A stretch of DNA of 64,000 nt from VXYL01 sp963422285 (GCA_963422285.2 CAXXJO010000001.1:868001-932000); one strand, 5' to 3'. Positions 52,995 through 63,155 are shown, counted from the first letter of the stretch. Notes: generated from the letters alone by a model not told the origin. Numbers and translations: made by a program.

Positions 52995-53446
52995 CATTCC
53001 GTGCCAGGGAGACGCTCCGCCCCTGCATCAGCGAAGACGCCATCCACTTCCTGCGACGTCGCATCGCCGCCATGCTCGTTGCGCCCGTCGACGCCAAACT
53101 CATCGCCGAGAACATCGCATTCGGTGCCGCAGTACTCGGCGCTGGCCATATCGAGATGGTGGACCGCAACGGCTGGTGGTTCGTGGCCAGCGAGTTCAAC
53201 TGGCTGGCGGCATCCAAGGCTCACGGCGAGGCCATGGAACTATTCGAGAAGATGCTGCCGTTTCCCGAGCAGTCGGCTACGGGCCACCGCGCCGAGATCT
53301 ACGTCACCGCGTTCGCCGCGCAAGCCTATTTCCGCATCGGCGACGCGGTGGCATGGGTGCGTGGCGAGCCCACGGCCGGCGCACTGCCCGATGCCGGCGT
53401 GACGCCACCCTGGTGCGACAACGTGCTCGGCTTCCGGCTGTCCTAG
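52991..53446 (+). CDS. Hypothetical protein coupled to the DUF1801 gene
   Basis: A 151-residue protein from TTG 52991, which overlaps the DUF1801 stop as TTGA. The sequence looks globular: SEDAIHFLRRRIAAMLVAPVDAKLIAENIAFGAAVLG, IEMVDRNGWWFVASEFNWL, EMLPFPEQSATGHRAEIYVTAFAAQAYF in sections. I do not recognise the family. ATG 53072 would give a shorter form, but the preceding 27 residues read as helix and look coding. A REP-like hairpin and the convergent ychF gene follow. Confidence 0.65.
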   Translation: MTFRARETLRPCISEDAIHFLRRRIAAMLVAPVDAKLIAENIAFGAAVLGAGHIEMVDRNGWWFVASEFNWLAASKAHGEAMELFEKMLPFPEQSATGHRAEIYVTAFAAQAYFRIGDAVAWVRGEPTAGALPDAGVTPPWCDNVLGFRLS

Positions 53447-53472
53447 GGCGGATTGGCAAAGCGAATCCGGGG

Positions 53473-53491
53473 GCGACTGCGAAGCGGTCGC
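53473..53491. terminator. REP-like hairpin between convergent genes
   Basis: GCGACTGC-GAA-GCGGTCGC forms an 8-base stem with one G-T pair, between the hypothetical gene and the ychF stop (53495). The arms match the first hairpin at 48210-48228. Confidence 0.55.
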
Positions 53492-53494
53492 GTC

Positions 53495-54586
<1,092 letters not shown>

Positions 54587-54599
54587 CGAACGTCTCCGC

Positions 54600-55211
54600 T
54601 CAGTATCGCGGCACATCCTGCCCATTGCCAGCAGGCTGGGCATGAAGCGCATTCATGGCTCGTTGCAGGTCGCCATCGAGCACCAAAGCGAGTATTTCGT
54701 CGCTGAGGGCAGCCGCGCGCTCGGCCGCTTCTCGTTCGCGGGCCGGCATGGTCGCGCCCGTCAGATAGGCCACCATGTCGTCAGGGTTGCCGGGGTGGCC
54801 GACGCCGATGCGCAGCCGTGCGAATCCCCGTTCGTTGCCGAGGCCTGCGATCACGCTCTTGAGTCCATTGTGGCCGTTGTGGCCGCCGCCCATCTTCAGC
54901 CGGCACACGCCTACCGGAAAGGCCACCTCGTCGTAGGCAACCAGGATTTCCGCAGCGTCGATCTTGTAGAAGCGGGTCGCGGTGCCCACCGCGTCGCCGG
55001 ACAGGTTGACATAGGTGGTGGGAACCAGCAGCCGCACGTCGTGGACAAGCAGACTCCCGCGACCGAGGAGGCCCTTGAACTTCCGCTGCTCGCTAAGCGG
55101 TATGCCAAAGCGTAGGGCGAGAGCTTCGAGCCACGCGGCACCGATGTTGTGGCGGGTGCCGGCGTAGCGTGGCCCTGGGTTGCCGAGACCGACAATCAGG
55201 CGTATGGCCAC
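54600..55211 (-). CDS. pth: Peptidyl-tRNA hydrolase
   Basis: A 203-residue enzyme that frees tRNA from peptidyl-tRNA. Catalytic His21 is in AGTRHNIGAAW, the supporting Asp94 in VAYDEVAFP, and Asn11 in VGLGNPGPRY; GGGHNGHNGLKSV is also conserved. The ribosome binding site and start are placed as usual. It lies between ychF and rplY in one operon. The C-terminus is slightly longer than in E. coli (194 residues). Confidence 0.96.
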   Translation of the reverse strand: MAIRLIVGLGNPGPRYAGTRHNIGAAWLEALALRFGIPLSEQRKFKGLLGRGSLLVHDVRLLVPTTYVNLSGDAVGTATRFYKIDAAEILVAYDEVAFPVGVCRLKMGGGHNGHNGLKSVIAGLGNERGFARLRIGVGHPGNPDDMVAYLTGATMPAREREAAERAAALSDEILALVLDGDLQRAMNALHAQPAGNGQDVPRY

Positions 55212-55232
55212 GGGCAGTTCCCAAGCGCCAAA

Positions 55233-55886
55233 TCAGGACTCGGCCTCGTCCGTCGATTCGCTGTCGGCACCTTCGTACTGGTCGATTCCGTCCTCGGCAC
55301 CGCCGCGGCGAGCCATGACGCTGACGACGGGAATGTCGTGGTCTGCGCCCAAGCCCAAGGCGACGATGTCGACACCGGCAGGGAGGCTGAGATGCGAAAG
55401 GTGGATGGCATGGCCGACTTCCATCGCACCGACATCCACCTCGATGAACTCCGGCAGATTCCTGGGCAGACAGCGCACTTCCACTTCGATCAGGTTGTGG
55501 GACAGTCGGCCACCGCCGAGCTTGACGCCTATGCAGCGATCCTCGTTGATGTAGTGCAACGGCACATGCATGTGGATCGGCAGATCCTCGCGGATGCGCA
55601 GGAAGTCGACATGCTGCACCTTGTCCGTGGCGGGATGGCGTTGCAGGTCGCGCAGGATGCAGGCTTGGGTCTTGTCGCCTGCTGCAAGGGCGAGAATCTG
55701 CGAGAAGAACGCCTCTTCCCGCATGGCCTTGGCCAGATCCCGGTAGGCGATGGCCAGCGGCACAGGCGCCATGCCGCCACCGTAGAGGATGCCGGGGACT
55801 TTGTCCGAGAGTTTGCGCAGGCGGCGACTCGCGCCCTTGCCCAGGCCCTCCCGGAACTCGGCGTGGACGACGATCTGCTCTGTCAT
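55233..55886 (-). CDS. rplY: 50S ribosomal protein L25 (long, Ctc-type)
   Basis: A 217-residue L25 with the C-terminal TL5/Ctc extension. The N-terminal 5S-rRNA-binding domain reads VVHAEFREGLGKGASRRLRK, VPGILYGGG and LRDLQRHPATDKVQHVDFLRI; the second domain has IHMHVPLHYINEDRCIGVKLGGGRLSHNLIEVEVRC. The tail is acidic. ATG 55886 has GGAG 7 bases upstream; a TTG 12 bases earlier is less likely. The neighbouring prs gene expected upstream in gammaproteobacteria is missing; tRNA-Gln lies there instead. Confidence 0.95.
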   Translation of the reverse strand: MTEQIVVHAEFREGLGKGASRRLRKLSDKVPGILYGGGMAPVPLAIAYRDLAKAMREEAFFSQILALAAGDKTQACILRDLQRHPATDKVQHVDFLRIREDLPIHMHVPLHYINEDRCIGVKLGGGRLSHNLIEVEVRCLPRNLPEFIEVDVGAMEVGHAIHLSHLSLPAGVDIVALGLGADHDIPVVSVMARRGGAEDGIDQYEGADSESTDEAES

Positions 55887-55919
55887 GTCTTGCTCCAATT
55901 GAATGCCGACGACACGGAT

Positions 55920-55994
55920 TGGCTGGGGCGGCAGGATTCGAACCTGCGCATGCTGGGTTCAAAGCCCAGTGCCTTACCGCTTGGCGACGCCCCA
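55920..55994 (-). tRNA. tRNA-Gln (anticodon UUG)
   Basis: 75 bases with encoded CCA. Acceptor TGGGGCG pairs with CGCCCCA, the anticodon loop is CTTTGAA (anticodon TTG), the T-arm contains GGTTCGAATCC. In many gammaproteobacteria this tRNA lies between ispE and prs; both genes are absent here. Confidence 0.95.
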
Positions 55995-56211
55995 TGCGAA
56001 GGGCGGGCTATTCTGCTTGCCGCTCATGCCGGTGTCAACGACGGTGCGGGTTGGTGCTGCATCCGTATGAATTCGCATCGTCGTGCTGTACTGCACAATC
56101 CGCTTGGCGCAGCGCCAACAGCACGAAGAACAGCAGTACTAGCGTCGAACGGCGCTCGCATCCCACCCCCAGCCCGTCCCCTGAGGTAGGCGCGTCCCGG
56201 ACGATGCCAAG

Positions 56212-56300
56212 TCCAAGGCCGCCAACGGTTCGTCCAGAAGCCACGGAATCTGCCTCGCCCGCCAGCGCCGCTGCCCCGCCGATAGCGTGCCGCACGAGTG
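56212..56300 (-). pseudogene. Short remnant of an ABC ATPase, possibly CcmA
   Basis: A 30-codon stretch reads LSAGQRRWRARQIPWLLDEPLAALDLA: the ABC signature (LSAGQ) followed by Walker B (WLLDEPLAALD), with the residues between them shortened. The spacing and QRR resemble the haem-exporter ATPase CcmA. The flanking sequence of the gap 55995-56399 shows no further ABC domains and no other gene. It is a fossil at best. Confidence 0.35.
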
Positions 56301-56399
56301 CGGCGCCGGCGAACAGGAGGCGCTGCCCGGCATGCCGGAACATCACGACTTCGTGCTCGCCGAGACGGAACACGCCGCTGGCAAATCCATCATGATCCG

Positions 56400-57806
56400 C
56401 TATTCGGGGGGCGCAGACGCCGGAGATCGAGTTGGATAGGCAGGTGCGATTCGCCTTGGCCGCACACGGAAGAACCAGATGGCCGCGCCTATCGCTGCCC
56501 AAATCAGCACCACGGCCCATTCGTAGGGCCAGATCAGCGCCGACGGGCTGCCGGGCAAGTAGAGACATAGGAGAGCGGCGCCTAGCAGGATCGCCGTGCA
56601 GCCGATAAAGCGCGGGTACGGCAGCTGGAACGGGCGCGGCAGGTCGGGCTCCCGGCGGCGCAAGACCAGAAACGCGACGGGAACGAAGAGGTAGGCCACC
56701 ACCACCGCGAAGCTGCCGGTGTCGATGAGCCAGACGAGAATGGTGCGGCCGAACAACGGCGAAATGCACGACAGCGCGCCGATCAGCGCGATGGCCGCGT
56801 GGGGCGTACGGTAGCGAGGATGCAAACGTGCGAACCGCGCCGGCAGAGCGCCGGATTCGGCGAGCACGAAGATTACCCGGCTGCCGCCGATGATGAAGGC
56901 GTTCCAGCTAGTCAGAATGCCGCCGATGCCGCCGACGATAAGCGCATTGCCGGCCCACGGGCTGTCCCAAAGGCGGGCGGCCGCATCGGCGGTGGCGATA
57001 TCGGCCGCGGCAAGGTCGGCGTTCGGCAGACCGGTGGCCACGGCCAAGGCGATTCCCGCATACCAGAGAACGGCCAAGCCGAGCGAGAAGACCAGCAGCG
57101 TACCGATGCGGCGCGACGGCAGGTCGATCTCCTCGGCGGACTGCGGCAGAACATCGAAGCCCACCAGCATGGCCGGCACCATGATGACCACGCTCAGGAT
57201 GCCTACCGCCGGCGTCGCGATCATTGGCGTCGCCGTGGCTAGCGAACCATTGGCGAACGCGCCGACGATCAGCACTGCCCCGGCGACAACAATGGCAGCA
57301 GTGACGATGCCCTGCACGATGCTTGCCGTCCGGATGCCGACGTAGTTGATCGCCGTCATGATCGCGGCACCGCCGATGCCAACCAGCACGAAGCCCAAAT
57401 CCACCGGCGCGTCCACCACCGTCCACAACGTGCCCAGGCGGATCATCGGTGCCAGATATTCCACAGCGGTAGGCAGCGCCACGGACTCGAACACGCAGAC
57501 CGTGACGTAGGCCATCAGCAGCGCCCAGGTGCAGACGAAGGACCAGTTGGCGCCGAGGGCAGCGTGGGTGTAGACGTGCTCGCCGCCGGCCTTCGGCATG
57601 GCTGCCGCTAGTTCCGCATAGGTCAAGGCGATGAAGCCGATCACGATGCCGCCACCGGCAAAGGCGGCGAGCGTGCCCAGACTGCCGGCGTGATCCACCC
57701 AGTAGCCGGTCATCAGCACCCAGCTCCAGCCGATCATCGCGCCGAACGACAGGGTGAGCACGGCGCGGGCCTTCAGTACGCGGGCAAAGCGATCCGGTTC
57801 CGGCAT
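56400..57806 (-). CDS. APC family amino acid/polyamine permease
   Basis: A 468-residue membrane transporter with about twelve helices. The first helix contains FGAMIGWSWVLMTGYWV, the unwound G-x-G-type substrate region of the APC superfamily, followed by FIALTYAELAAAMPKAGGEHVYTHAALG, a hallmark segment, and NAFIIGGSRVIFVLAESGALP later. The substrate (amino acid, polyamine or related) is not readable. It replaces part of the region where ispE and prs are usually found and therefore was probably acquired or relocated. The start is preceded by TTGGGAATGATCC, a weak binding site. Confidence 0.88.
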   Translation of the reverse strand: MPEPDRFARVLKARAVLTLSFGAMIGWSWVLMTGYWVDHAGSLGTLAAFAGGGIVIGFIALTYAELAAAMPKAGGEHVYTHAALGANWSFVCTWALLMAYVTVCVFESVALPTAVEYLAPMIRLGTLWTVVDAPVDLGFVLVGIGGAAIMTAINYVGIRTASIVQGIVTAAIVVAGAVLIVGAFANGSLATATPMIATPAVGILSVVIMVPAMLVGFDVLPQSAEEIDLPSRRIGTLLVFSLGLAVLWYAGIALAVATGLPNADLAAADIATADAAARLWDSPWAGNALIVGGIGGILTSWNAFIIGGSRVIFVLAESGALPARFARLHPRYRTPHAAIALIGALSCISPLFGRTILVWLIDTGSFAVVVAYLFVPVAFLVLRRREPDLPRPFQLPYPRFIGCTAILLGAALLCLYLPGSPSALIWPYEWAVVLIWAAIGAAIWFFRVRPRRIAPAYPTRSPASAPPE

Positions 57807-58114
57807 GGATCATTCCCAACTAGTTGAACGAAGCGGTTCGGCACCGGCAGCCTAGCACCAGCAGTTCGCATTTCGCCGGCGTTGCGGCCAAGTACATCGG
57901 CGCTCGCTCTTCCAGCTCCGCAACCAAGGACAACGCGGTCGAACTCCGCAACCCTTGCCGCGATGCATGGTAGCAAAACGCATGCTTTCGCGGAGCGTCT
58001 CGTCGAGGCCGGGCCCAGGGTGACCTTGTCGATGAATGGCTGGATGGCGGCCAAACATGGATAGATCGTAAAACGGTCTTGACTATTCGATGATTCTGCC
58101 ATTAATGGACGGCT
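57807..58114. other. Divergent intergenic region
   Basis: 308 bases between the permease and the DUF4143-type ATPase. The right end (58040-58110) is AT-rich and probably holds the ATPase promoter. No gene or RNA recognised. Confidence 0.45.
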
Positions 58115-59320
58115 ATGATGTCGCCACGCCTCTACGACTCTCTGTTGGTCGAGCATCTCGCGAACTACCGGCAAATGGCGTTCGTCACGGGGCCGCGACA
58201 AGTGGGCAAGACCACCGCCTGCCGGCATCGAGCCGATGCCTACTTCAATTGGGACAACATCGATGATCGAGAACTGATCCTCGCCGGCCCCGGACGCCTC
58301 ATCGACGCGCTCGGGCTGAATCGGCTGTCCGAGACCGTGCCCGCGATTCTCTTTGACGAGTTGCACAAGTTCCCGCGCTGGAAGCAGTTCCTGAAGGGCT
58401 TTTTCGACACCCACGGGGATCGGGTACGGATTTCCGTGACTGGCAGCCGCCGCTTGGATGTCTATCGCCGCGGCGGCGACAGCCTGATGGGGCACTACTT
58501 CCTCTATCGAATGCACCCGTTTTCCGTCGCCGAGACGGTGGCGCAGAGTCTTCCCGATGCAGACCGAGTTGTTCGCCCGCCGCGGGCGATCGATGCATGC
58601 GACTTCAATGCCCTCTGGCGCCACGGCGGGTATCCCGAACCGTTTCTGAAACGCGACCTTCGGTTCAGCCGCCGCTGGCAGTCGCTGCGTCTGACGCAAC
58701 TGGTACGGGAAGATGTTCGCGACCTGACCGGGGTTCAGCAGCTCGACCAGCTGGAACTGATGGTCCGGCTGCTGGCGGACCGTTCGGCGCAACAGCTGGT
58801 CTACGGCAACCTTGCCAGACAGGTGCGCATCGCCGTCGATACAGCCCGTCGCTGGGTGGCCGCTCTGTGCGATCTCCACTTGGGATTCACCGTCAAGCCC
58901 TGGTTCAAGAACGTCTCGCGGTCGCTGCGCAAGGAGCCCAAGTGGTATCTGCGAGACTGGGCGGCCATAAAAGATGTGGGACAGCGGGCGGAAACCTTCG
59001 TGGCATGCCATCTTCTGAAGGCGGTGGACGGCTGGAACGACTTGGGGCTTGGCACGTTCGAACTCGGCTATCTGCGCGACAAGGAGAAACGCGAGGTGGA
59101 TTTCCTGGTCGTGCGCGACGGCGAACCCTGGTTTCTCGCCGAGGCGAAGCATCGCGACGAGTCCTTGAGTTCGTCTCTGAAGCGCTTCCAGGAGCAGGTC
59201 GATGCGCCGTTCGCGTTCCAGGTCACGGTGGACGCGGGCTACATCGGGGCGGATTGCTTTGCCAAGCCGGGCGATCCGCTGATCGTTCCTGCTCGCACCT
59301 TTCTATCTCAGCTGTTGTAG
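58115..59320 (+). CDS. AAA_14/DUF4143 ATP-binding protein
   Basis: A 401-residue protein. Walker A is VTGPRQVGKTT near residue 25, Walker B AILFDELHKFPRWKQFLKG with the typical DE(L/I)H, and sensor RISVTGSRRLDVYRRGGDSLMGHYF; the C-terminal DUF4143 domain includes VDTARRWVAALCDLHLGFTVKPW, GQRAETFVACHLL, and REVDFLVVRDGEPWFLAEAKHRD with the E-x-K nuclease-like motif. Function of the family is unknown; members are common in accessory regions. A 26-base tandem duplication spans the stop codon. No partner genes are evident. Confidence 0.85.
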   Translation: MMSPRLYDSLLVEHLANYRQMAFVTGPRQVGKTTACRHRADAYFNWDNIDDRELILAGPGRLIDALGLNRLSETVPAILFDELHKFPRWKQFLKGFFDTHGDRVRISVTGSRRLDVYRRGGDSLMGHYFLYRMHPFSVAETVAQSLPDADRVVRPPRAIDACDFNALWRHGGYPEPFLKRDLRFSRRWQSLRLTQLVREDVRDLTGVQQLDQLELMVRLLADRSAQQLVYGNLARQVRIAVDTARRWVAALCDLHLGFTVKPWFKNVSRSLRKEPKWYLRDWAAIKDVGQRAETFVACHLLKAVDGWNDLGLGTFELGYLRDKEKREVDFLVVRDGEPWFLAEAKHRDESLSSSLKRFQEQVDAPFAFQVTVDAGYIGADCFAKPGDPLIVPARTFLSQLL

Positions 59321-59354
59321 GCGAAGCTCTATCTCAGCTGTTGTAGGAGAAGCG
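59303..59354 (+). repeat. 26-base tandem duplication across a stop codon
   Basis: CTATCTCAGCTGTTGTAGG plus 7 bases (59303-59328) is repeated with two differences at 59329-59354. The first copy encodes the last residues LSQLL and the stop of the ATPase gene; the second is untranslated. Confidence 0.85.
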
Positions 59355-59750
59355 CGGGTCGCCAGTTCGTCCTATGCGCAGGGCGTTTGCTTCGTGGGGA
59401 GAATCTGGTTCTGGATAAGCGAGGACTTCGCTTGCTTGGAACGCCATATCAACAGCATCGGCCTGCGAAAGCCGATTTTTAGGAACCATACACGAGAGCA
59501 TCCTGCGATCACGGCATTCGGTCGGCGCACCGACACGGCCCGCCGACCGGACGCCTCGACTTGGAACGCCGTAGCTGCGAATCGACGCCAGGATGCTCTA
59601 AGGGATAGTTTCCTTTTTCTCTTCTGCATCGAAAACGAGTGCCCGGCTCGGCCGGCGAGCGCCCTATGGCCGTCGCTGCCGAATCCATCTTCGTTCCCTG
59701 CCGGGCCGGCCGGTGTTGGCGTTCGGCTGTTCGGCAAGGAAGCCGCTTCG
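59355..59750. other. Intergenic stretch, no supported gene
   Basis: About 395 bases between convergent genes. A minus-strand open frame of 154 codons covers most of it but has a Ser/Arg/Ala composition without recognisable domains. Nothing else seen. Confidence 0.4.
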
Positions 59751-60050
59751 CTATTCGGCGCGGCGCTGGCGATGGAATCTGTCGCCCTTGCTCGAGCGAT
59801 CCACCGATTCGTCTTGCGGCCAGACTTTGGCGGCATCGGGAACGGTTCGCCGCAGCCGTTGGTATTCCTCGTAAGAAAGCGGCGGGAGCTGCTCCAGGCA
59901 TCTTTCCCGCCCGGGTTCGGACATGCTCAACGCGCACTTGCGCAGCTGCTCGGCCAGAGTCTGCTGGTAGCGATCCTGGGCGGTGCAGGCCGACAGCGCC
60001 CCGGCGGCGAGAGCAAGCGCGGCTGCACCAGGCGCAAGCCGGCGGTCAAC
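59751..60050 (-). CDS. Small lipoprotein downstream of lolB
   Basis: A 99-residue predicted lipoprotein. It has basic residues, a hydrophobic core and the lipobox LSAC with Cys22 (PGAAALALAAGALSAC), followed by a mature part with QDRYQQTLAEQLRKCALSMSEPGRERCLEQLPPLSYEEYQRLRR that may form a helical hairpin with two Cys. The logical first codon, GTT 60050, is not a normal start; it overlaps the lolB stop (GGTTGA). Either a rare start or a mutated GTG is used, or translation starts inside lolB. No family recognised. Confidence 0.5.
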   Translation of the reverse strand, partial: VDRRLAPGAAALALAAGALSACTAQDRYQQTLAEQLRKCALSMSEPGRERCLEQLPPLSYEEYQRLRRTVPDAAKVWPQDESVDRSSKGDRFHRQRRAE

Positions 60051-60615
60051 CCGATAGCCACTCCTTGCAGACGACGACGAGGCGGCGTCGGCCCTGCTTG
60101 GCAACGATTCTTCCCGGCACTCGCCCCACCGCGCTGTCCTGCCAGCGGGACAGCTCGACCACCCAGCCGAGCTGCTCGAAGCGGGAGAGCGTTCCGTCGG
60201 CATCATAGCTTCGTTCCGTTGCGGCGAGGGCGGGATCGTACCCGCCGCGCACCCAGTGGCGCAATGTCGCCACAGGCGCGGACCACCCCAGTTGCTGTGT
60301 CATGAGCGCTTCGGGGCTTCGACCATCGGCGATGTTTCCGCGGGCGTCGATCACGGTCGCTTCGCGCGAGTTGCCGAGCAGACGGGCGCGGCCCTGGCCC
60401 AGCGGCCCCCAGAACTCGATTCGGTAGCTGTCGCCGGCTTGCAGCCAGTCGAAAGAAGCGGAGAACGCCTCGTCCCGGGTGTGCAGGCCGATCTTGCCTC
60501 GGAGCCGGAAGTCCGCGTTCGGGACGCTTTCCAGCACCGGTTTCGCGACGACGCAGCCAGCGATCGCAAGCAAGGCAAGAAAGACATTCACAAACAGAGA
60601 GTTGCGAGCTGTCAC
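60046..60615 (-). CDS. lolB: Outer-membrane lipoprotein chaperone LolB
   Basis: A 189-residue lipoprotein that receives lipoproteins from LolA and inserts them into the outer membrane. The signal peptide ends in the lipobox IAGC (Cys21 of LLAIAGC). The beta barrel starts FRLRGKIGLHTRDEAFSASFDWLQAGDSYRIEFWGPLGQGRARLLG, as in LolB, and ends LVVVCKEW. It is divergent from hemA with a 45-base gap, the standard gammaproteobacterial order, but ispE does not follow it. Confidence 0.9.
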   Translation of the reverse strand: MTARNSLFVNVFLALLAIAGCVVAKPVLESVPNADFRLRGKIGLHTRDEAFSASFDWLQAGDSYRIEFWGPLGQGRARLLGNSREATVIDARGNIADGRSPEALMTQQLGWSAPVATLRHWVRGGYDPALAATERSYDADGTLSRFEQLGWVVELSRWQDSAVGRVPGRIVAKQGRRRLVVVCKEWLSG

Positions 60616-60660
60616 GGCATATCCCGGATGGCTTGGCGGGCGGCTTGCTACAATAGCCGC

Positions 60661-61911
60661 ATGGACATACTAGCCTTTGGCCTCAGCTATCGCACGGCCG
60701 CCGTAGACATACGGGAACGGGTAGCGTTTGTCGTCGGCGACATTCGCCGGGCACTCGACTCCCTGCGCCGCGACCTCGCGTCGGTGGCGGAAGCCGTCAT
60801 CCTGTCTACCTGCAACCGCACCGAGGTCTACTGTGTCGCGGAGGCGGCGGACGCGGATTCCGTAGGCGGTTGGCTGGCAGCGGATCGCGGCCTCGACATT
60901 GGCATCCTGGAACGCTGCTCGTACTCGTTCCGTGGCCGGGACGCGGTCGGGCACAGCATGCGCGTCGCCGCCGGCTTGGACTCCCAGGTGCTGGGCGAAC
61001 CGCAGATCACCGGCCAGTTCAAGACCGCCTACGACATCGCTCGCCAAGCCGGTGCCATCGGCCCCGAACTCGGTTTTCTGGGCGACATGAGCCTGAAGAT
61101 CGCCAAGCAGGTACGCACCGAAACCAACATCGGCCGCAACCCGGTATCCGTCGCGTCCGCCGCTGTCACCCTGGCGCGGCGCATGTTCCCGGATATGGCC
61201 GAAGCGCCGGTGCTGCTCATCGGTGCCGGCGAAAACATCGATCTCGTGGCCAAGCATGTGCGCAAAGCCGGTGTGCGACGCATTGGCATCACCAACCGCA
61301 CGGTGGATCGCGCTCGCGCCGTCGCCCAGCGCGTCTGCGGCGAGGCCATCGCCTTGGCAGACCTCCCTGACCGTCTGTTCGAATACGACTTGGTCGTCAG
61401 CTCGACGGGCAGTCCCGCCACCGTGCTCGACAAAGGCACGGTGCGCCACGCGCTCGAAAAACGCCAGCATCGCCCGTTGTTCCTGGTGGACCTCGCGGTG
61501 CCCCGGGACATCGAACCCGAGGTAGGAGCGCTGGACGACGTGCATCTGTACTCCATCGACGCCCTTACCGAGATCATCGACGAAAACCTCTCCGGTCGTC
61601 GCGCCGAAGCAGCCAGGGCTGGCGAGCTGATCCGACGGAGCGTGGACAAGTTCGTGCTGCATCAGCGGGTTCGCGCCAGTCGCGCCCTATTGCAATCGTT
61701 CCGCGACCACGGCGAAGCCGTGCGTGCGACGGCGCTTGCCGCCGCCAAGCGCCAGCTGGACGCCGGCGACGACCCCGACGAGGTGCTCGAACACCTAGCC
61801 CGCGACCTCGCCAACAAGCTGCTGCACAAGCCCACCGTGGCGATTCGCAACGCCAGCGCCAGCGGCGATGCCGAGTTCCTGGATGCCATGCGCAAGCTGT
61901 ACGAACTGTAG
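60661..61911 (+). CDS. hemA: Glutamyl-tRNA reductase
   Basis: A 416-residue enzyme for the first step of C5-pathway tetrapyrrole synthesis, reducing glutamyl-tRNA with NADPH. The nucleophile is Cys51 in VILSTCNRTEVY, His in GRDAVGHSMRVAAGLDSQVLGEPQITGQ, and the NADPH domain has VLLIGAGENIDLVAKHV and ITNRTVDRA. The C-terminal dimerisation helix contains ANKLLHKPT. ATG 60661 opens the first conserved strand. It is the first gene of hemA-prfA-prmC. Confidence 0.97.
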   Translation: MDILAFGLSYRTAAVDIRERVAFVVGDIRRALDSLRRDLASVAEAVILSTCNRTEVYCVAEAADADSVGGWLAADRGLDIGILERCSYSFRGRDAVGHSMRVAAGLDSQVLGEPQITGQFKTAYDIARQAGAIGPELGFLGDMSLKIAKQVRTETNIGRNPVSVASAAVTLARRMFPDMAEAPVLLIGAGENIDLVAKHVRKAGVRRIGITNRTVDRARAVAQRVCGEAIALADLPDRLFEYDLVVSSTGSPATVLDKGTVRHALEKRQHRPLFLVDLAVPRDIEPEVGALDDVHLYSIDALTEIIDENLSGRRAEAARAGELIRRSVDKFVLHQRVRASRALLQSFRDHGEAVRATALAAAKRQLDAGDDPDEVLEHLARDLANKLLHKPTVAIRNASASGDAEFLDAMRKLYEL

Positions 61912-62060
61912 CCGCCAAGCCTGCCCAATCCCGCGCAAGTGCGACCCGGCCGCCGAACTCGCATGCTAGGGCGATCCCTCTGGGCGGTTCCCCGAGGTCG
62001 CCACAAAGCGTTGCTCAGGCTTGCCACCAGCGCGGCAAATTCGACAAACTTCCATTCGCC

Positions 62061-63155
62061 ATGACCTTGTCCCCGTCCATTCCTGCCAAGCTCACGGACC
62101 TCGCCGACCGGTTCGAGGAGCTGTCCGCGCTGCTTGCGGATGCGGCTGTCGTGGCGAACCGCGATCGATTCGCCGAGCTATCCCGGGAATACGCCGAACT
62201 GGAGCCGGTGATCGGCACCTACCGAGACTACGAGAAGGCAGCCGCCGATCTCGACGAGGCCGTAGATCTGGAGGCGGACGACGACGAGGCCATCCGCGAG
62301 CTCGCTCGCGAAGATGCCGCGCAACTGAGAGCCGCCCTCGTCGGCATCGAAACGACCTTGAAGACCCTGCTGATTGCCCGGGATCCCGACGACGAACGCA
62401 ACGTCTTCCTGGAAATCCGTGCCGGCACCGGGGGCGACGAAGCAGCCCTGTTCGCCGGTGACTTGTTCCGCATGTACGCCCGCCATGCTGAAAACGAAGG
62501 TTGGAAAGTGAGCATCCTGAGCGACCGGCCCGGCGAGCACGGCGGCTTCAAGGAGGTCATCGCCCGGGTTTCGGGGAAGCAGGTGTACAGCCGGCTGAAA
62601 TTCGAATCCGGCGCCCATCGCGTACAGCGGGTGCCGGAGACCGAGTCCCAGGGCCGCATCCACACCTCGGCCTGCACCGTGGCCGTGCTGCCGGAGCAGG
62701 ATGCCATCGACGATGTGGTTCTGGACAAGGGCGACATCCGCGTGGACACCTTCCGCGCCTCCGGAGCCGGCGGCCAGCACGTCAACAAGACCGATTCCGC
62801 GGTGCGCCTGACCCATCTGCCCAGCGGTATCGTGGTGGAGTGCCAGGACGAACGCTCGCAACTGAAGAACCGCGCTCGGGCCATGCAGCTTCTTCATGCC
62901 AAGCTGCTCGGCCAAGCGCAAACCCGGCAGCAGGACGAGCAAGCGCGAGCCCGGCATTCGCTGGTGGGCAGCGGCGACCGATCCGAGCGGATACGCACCT
63001 ACAACTTTCCCCAGGGGCGGATCACCGACCATCGCATCGGCTTGACGCTATACAAGCTCGACGAAGTGATCGGCGGGCGGCTGGATCACCTGGTCGGCCC
63101 CTTGGTCGAGGAGCACCAAGCGGACCAGTTGAAGAAACTGGGCGACGGGATGTAG
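62061..63155 (+). CDS. prfA: Peptide chain release factor 1
   Basis: A 364-residue class I release factor recognising UAA/UAG. The GGQ motif is at residues 237-239 (GAGGQHVNKTDSAVR); its Gln is the substrate of PrmC encoded next. The anticodon-like region is in the RVPETESQGRIHTSACTVAVLPE segment, and HRIGLTLYKLDEVIGG near the end is conserved. It follows hemA after 149 bases and precedes prmC by 5 bases. Confidence 0.97.
   Translation: MTLSPSIPAKLTDLADRFEELSALLADAAVVANRDRFAELSREYAELEPVIGTYRDYEKAAADLDEAVDLEADDDEAIRELAREDAAQLRAALVGIETTLKTLLIARDPDDERNVFLEIRAGTGGDEAALFAGDLFRMYARHAENEGWKVSILSDRPGEHGGFKEVIARVSGKQVYSRLKFESGAHRVQRVPETESQGRIHTSACTVAVLPEQDAIDDVVLDKGDIRVDTFRASGAGGQHVNKTDSAVRLTHLPSGIVVECQDERSQLKNRARAMQLLHAKLLGQAQTRQQDEQARARHSLVGSGDRSERIRTYNFPQGRITDHRIGLTLYKLDEVIGGRLDHLVGPLVEEHQADQLKKLGDGM

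Noticed and set aside
58115..59320. A toxin-antitoxin or defence pair around the DUF4143 ATPase
   Set aside because: No partner gene is next to it; the family alone does not establish a defence role.
59372..59836. A 154-codon minus-strand gene
   Set aside because: Low-complexity Ser/Arg/Ala composition, no binding site, and it overlaps the lipoprotein gene.
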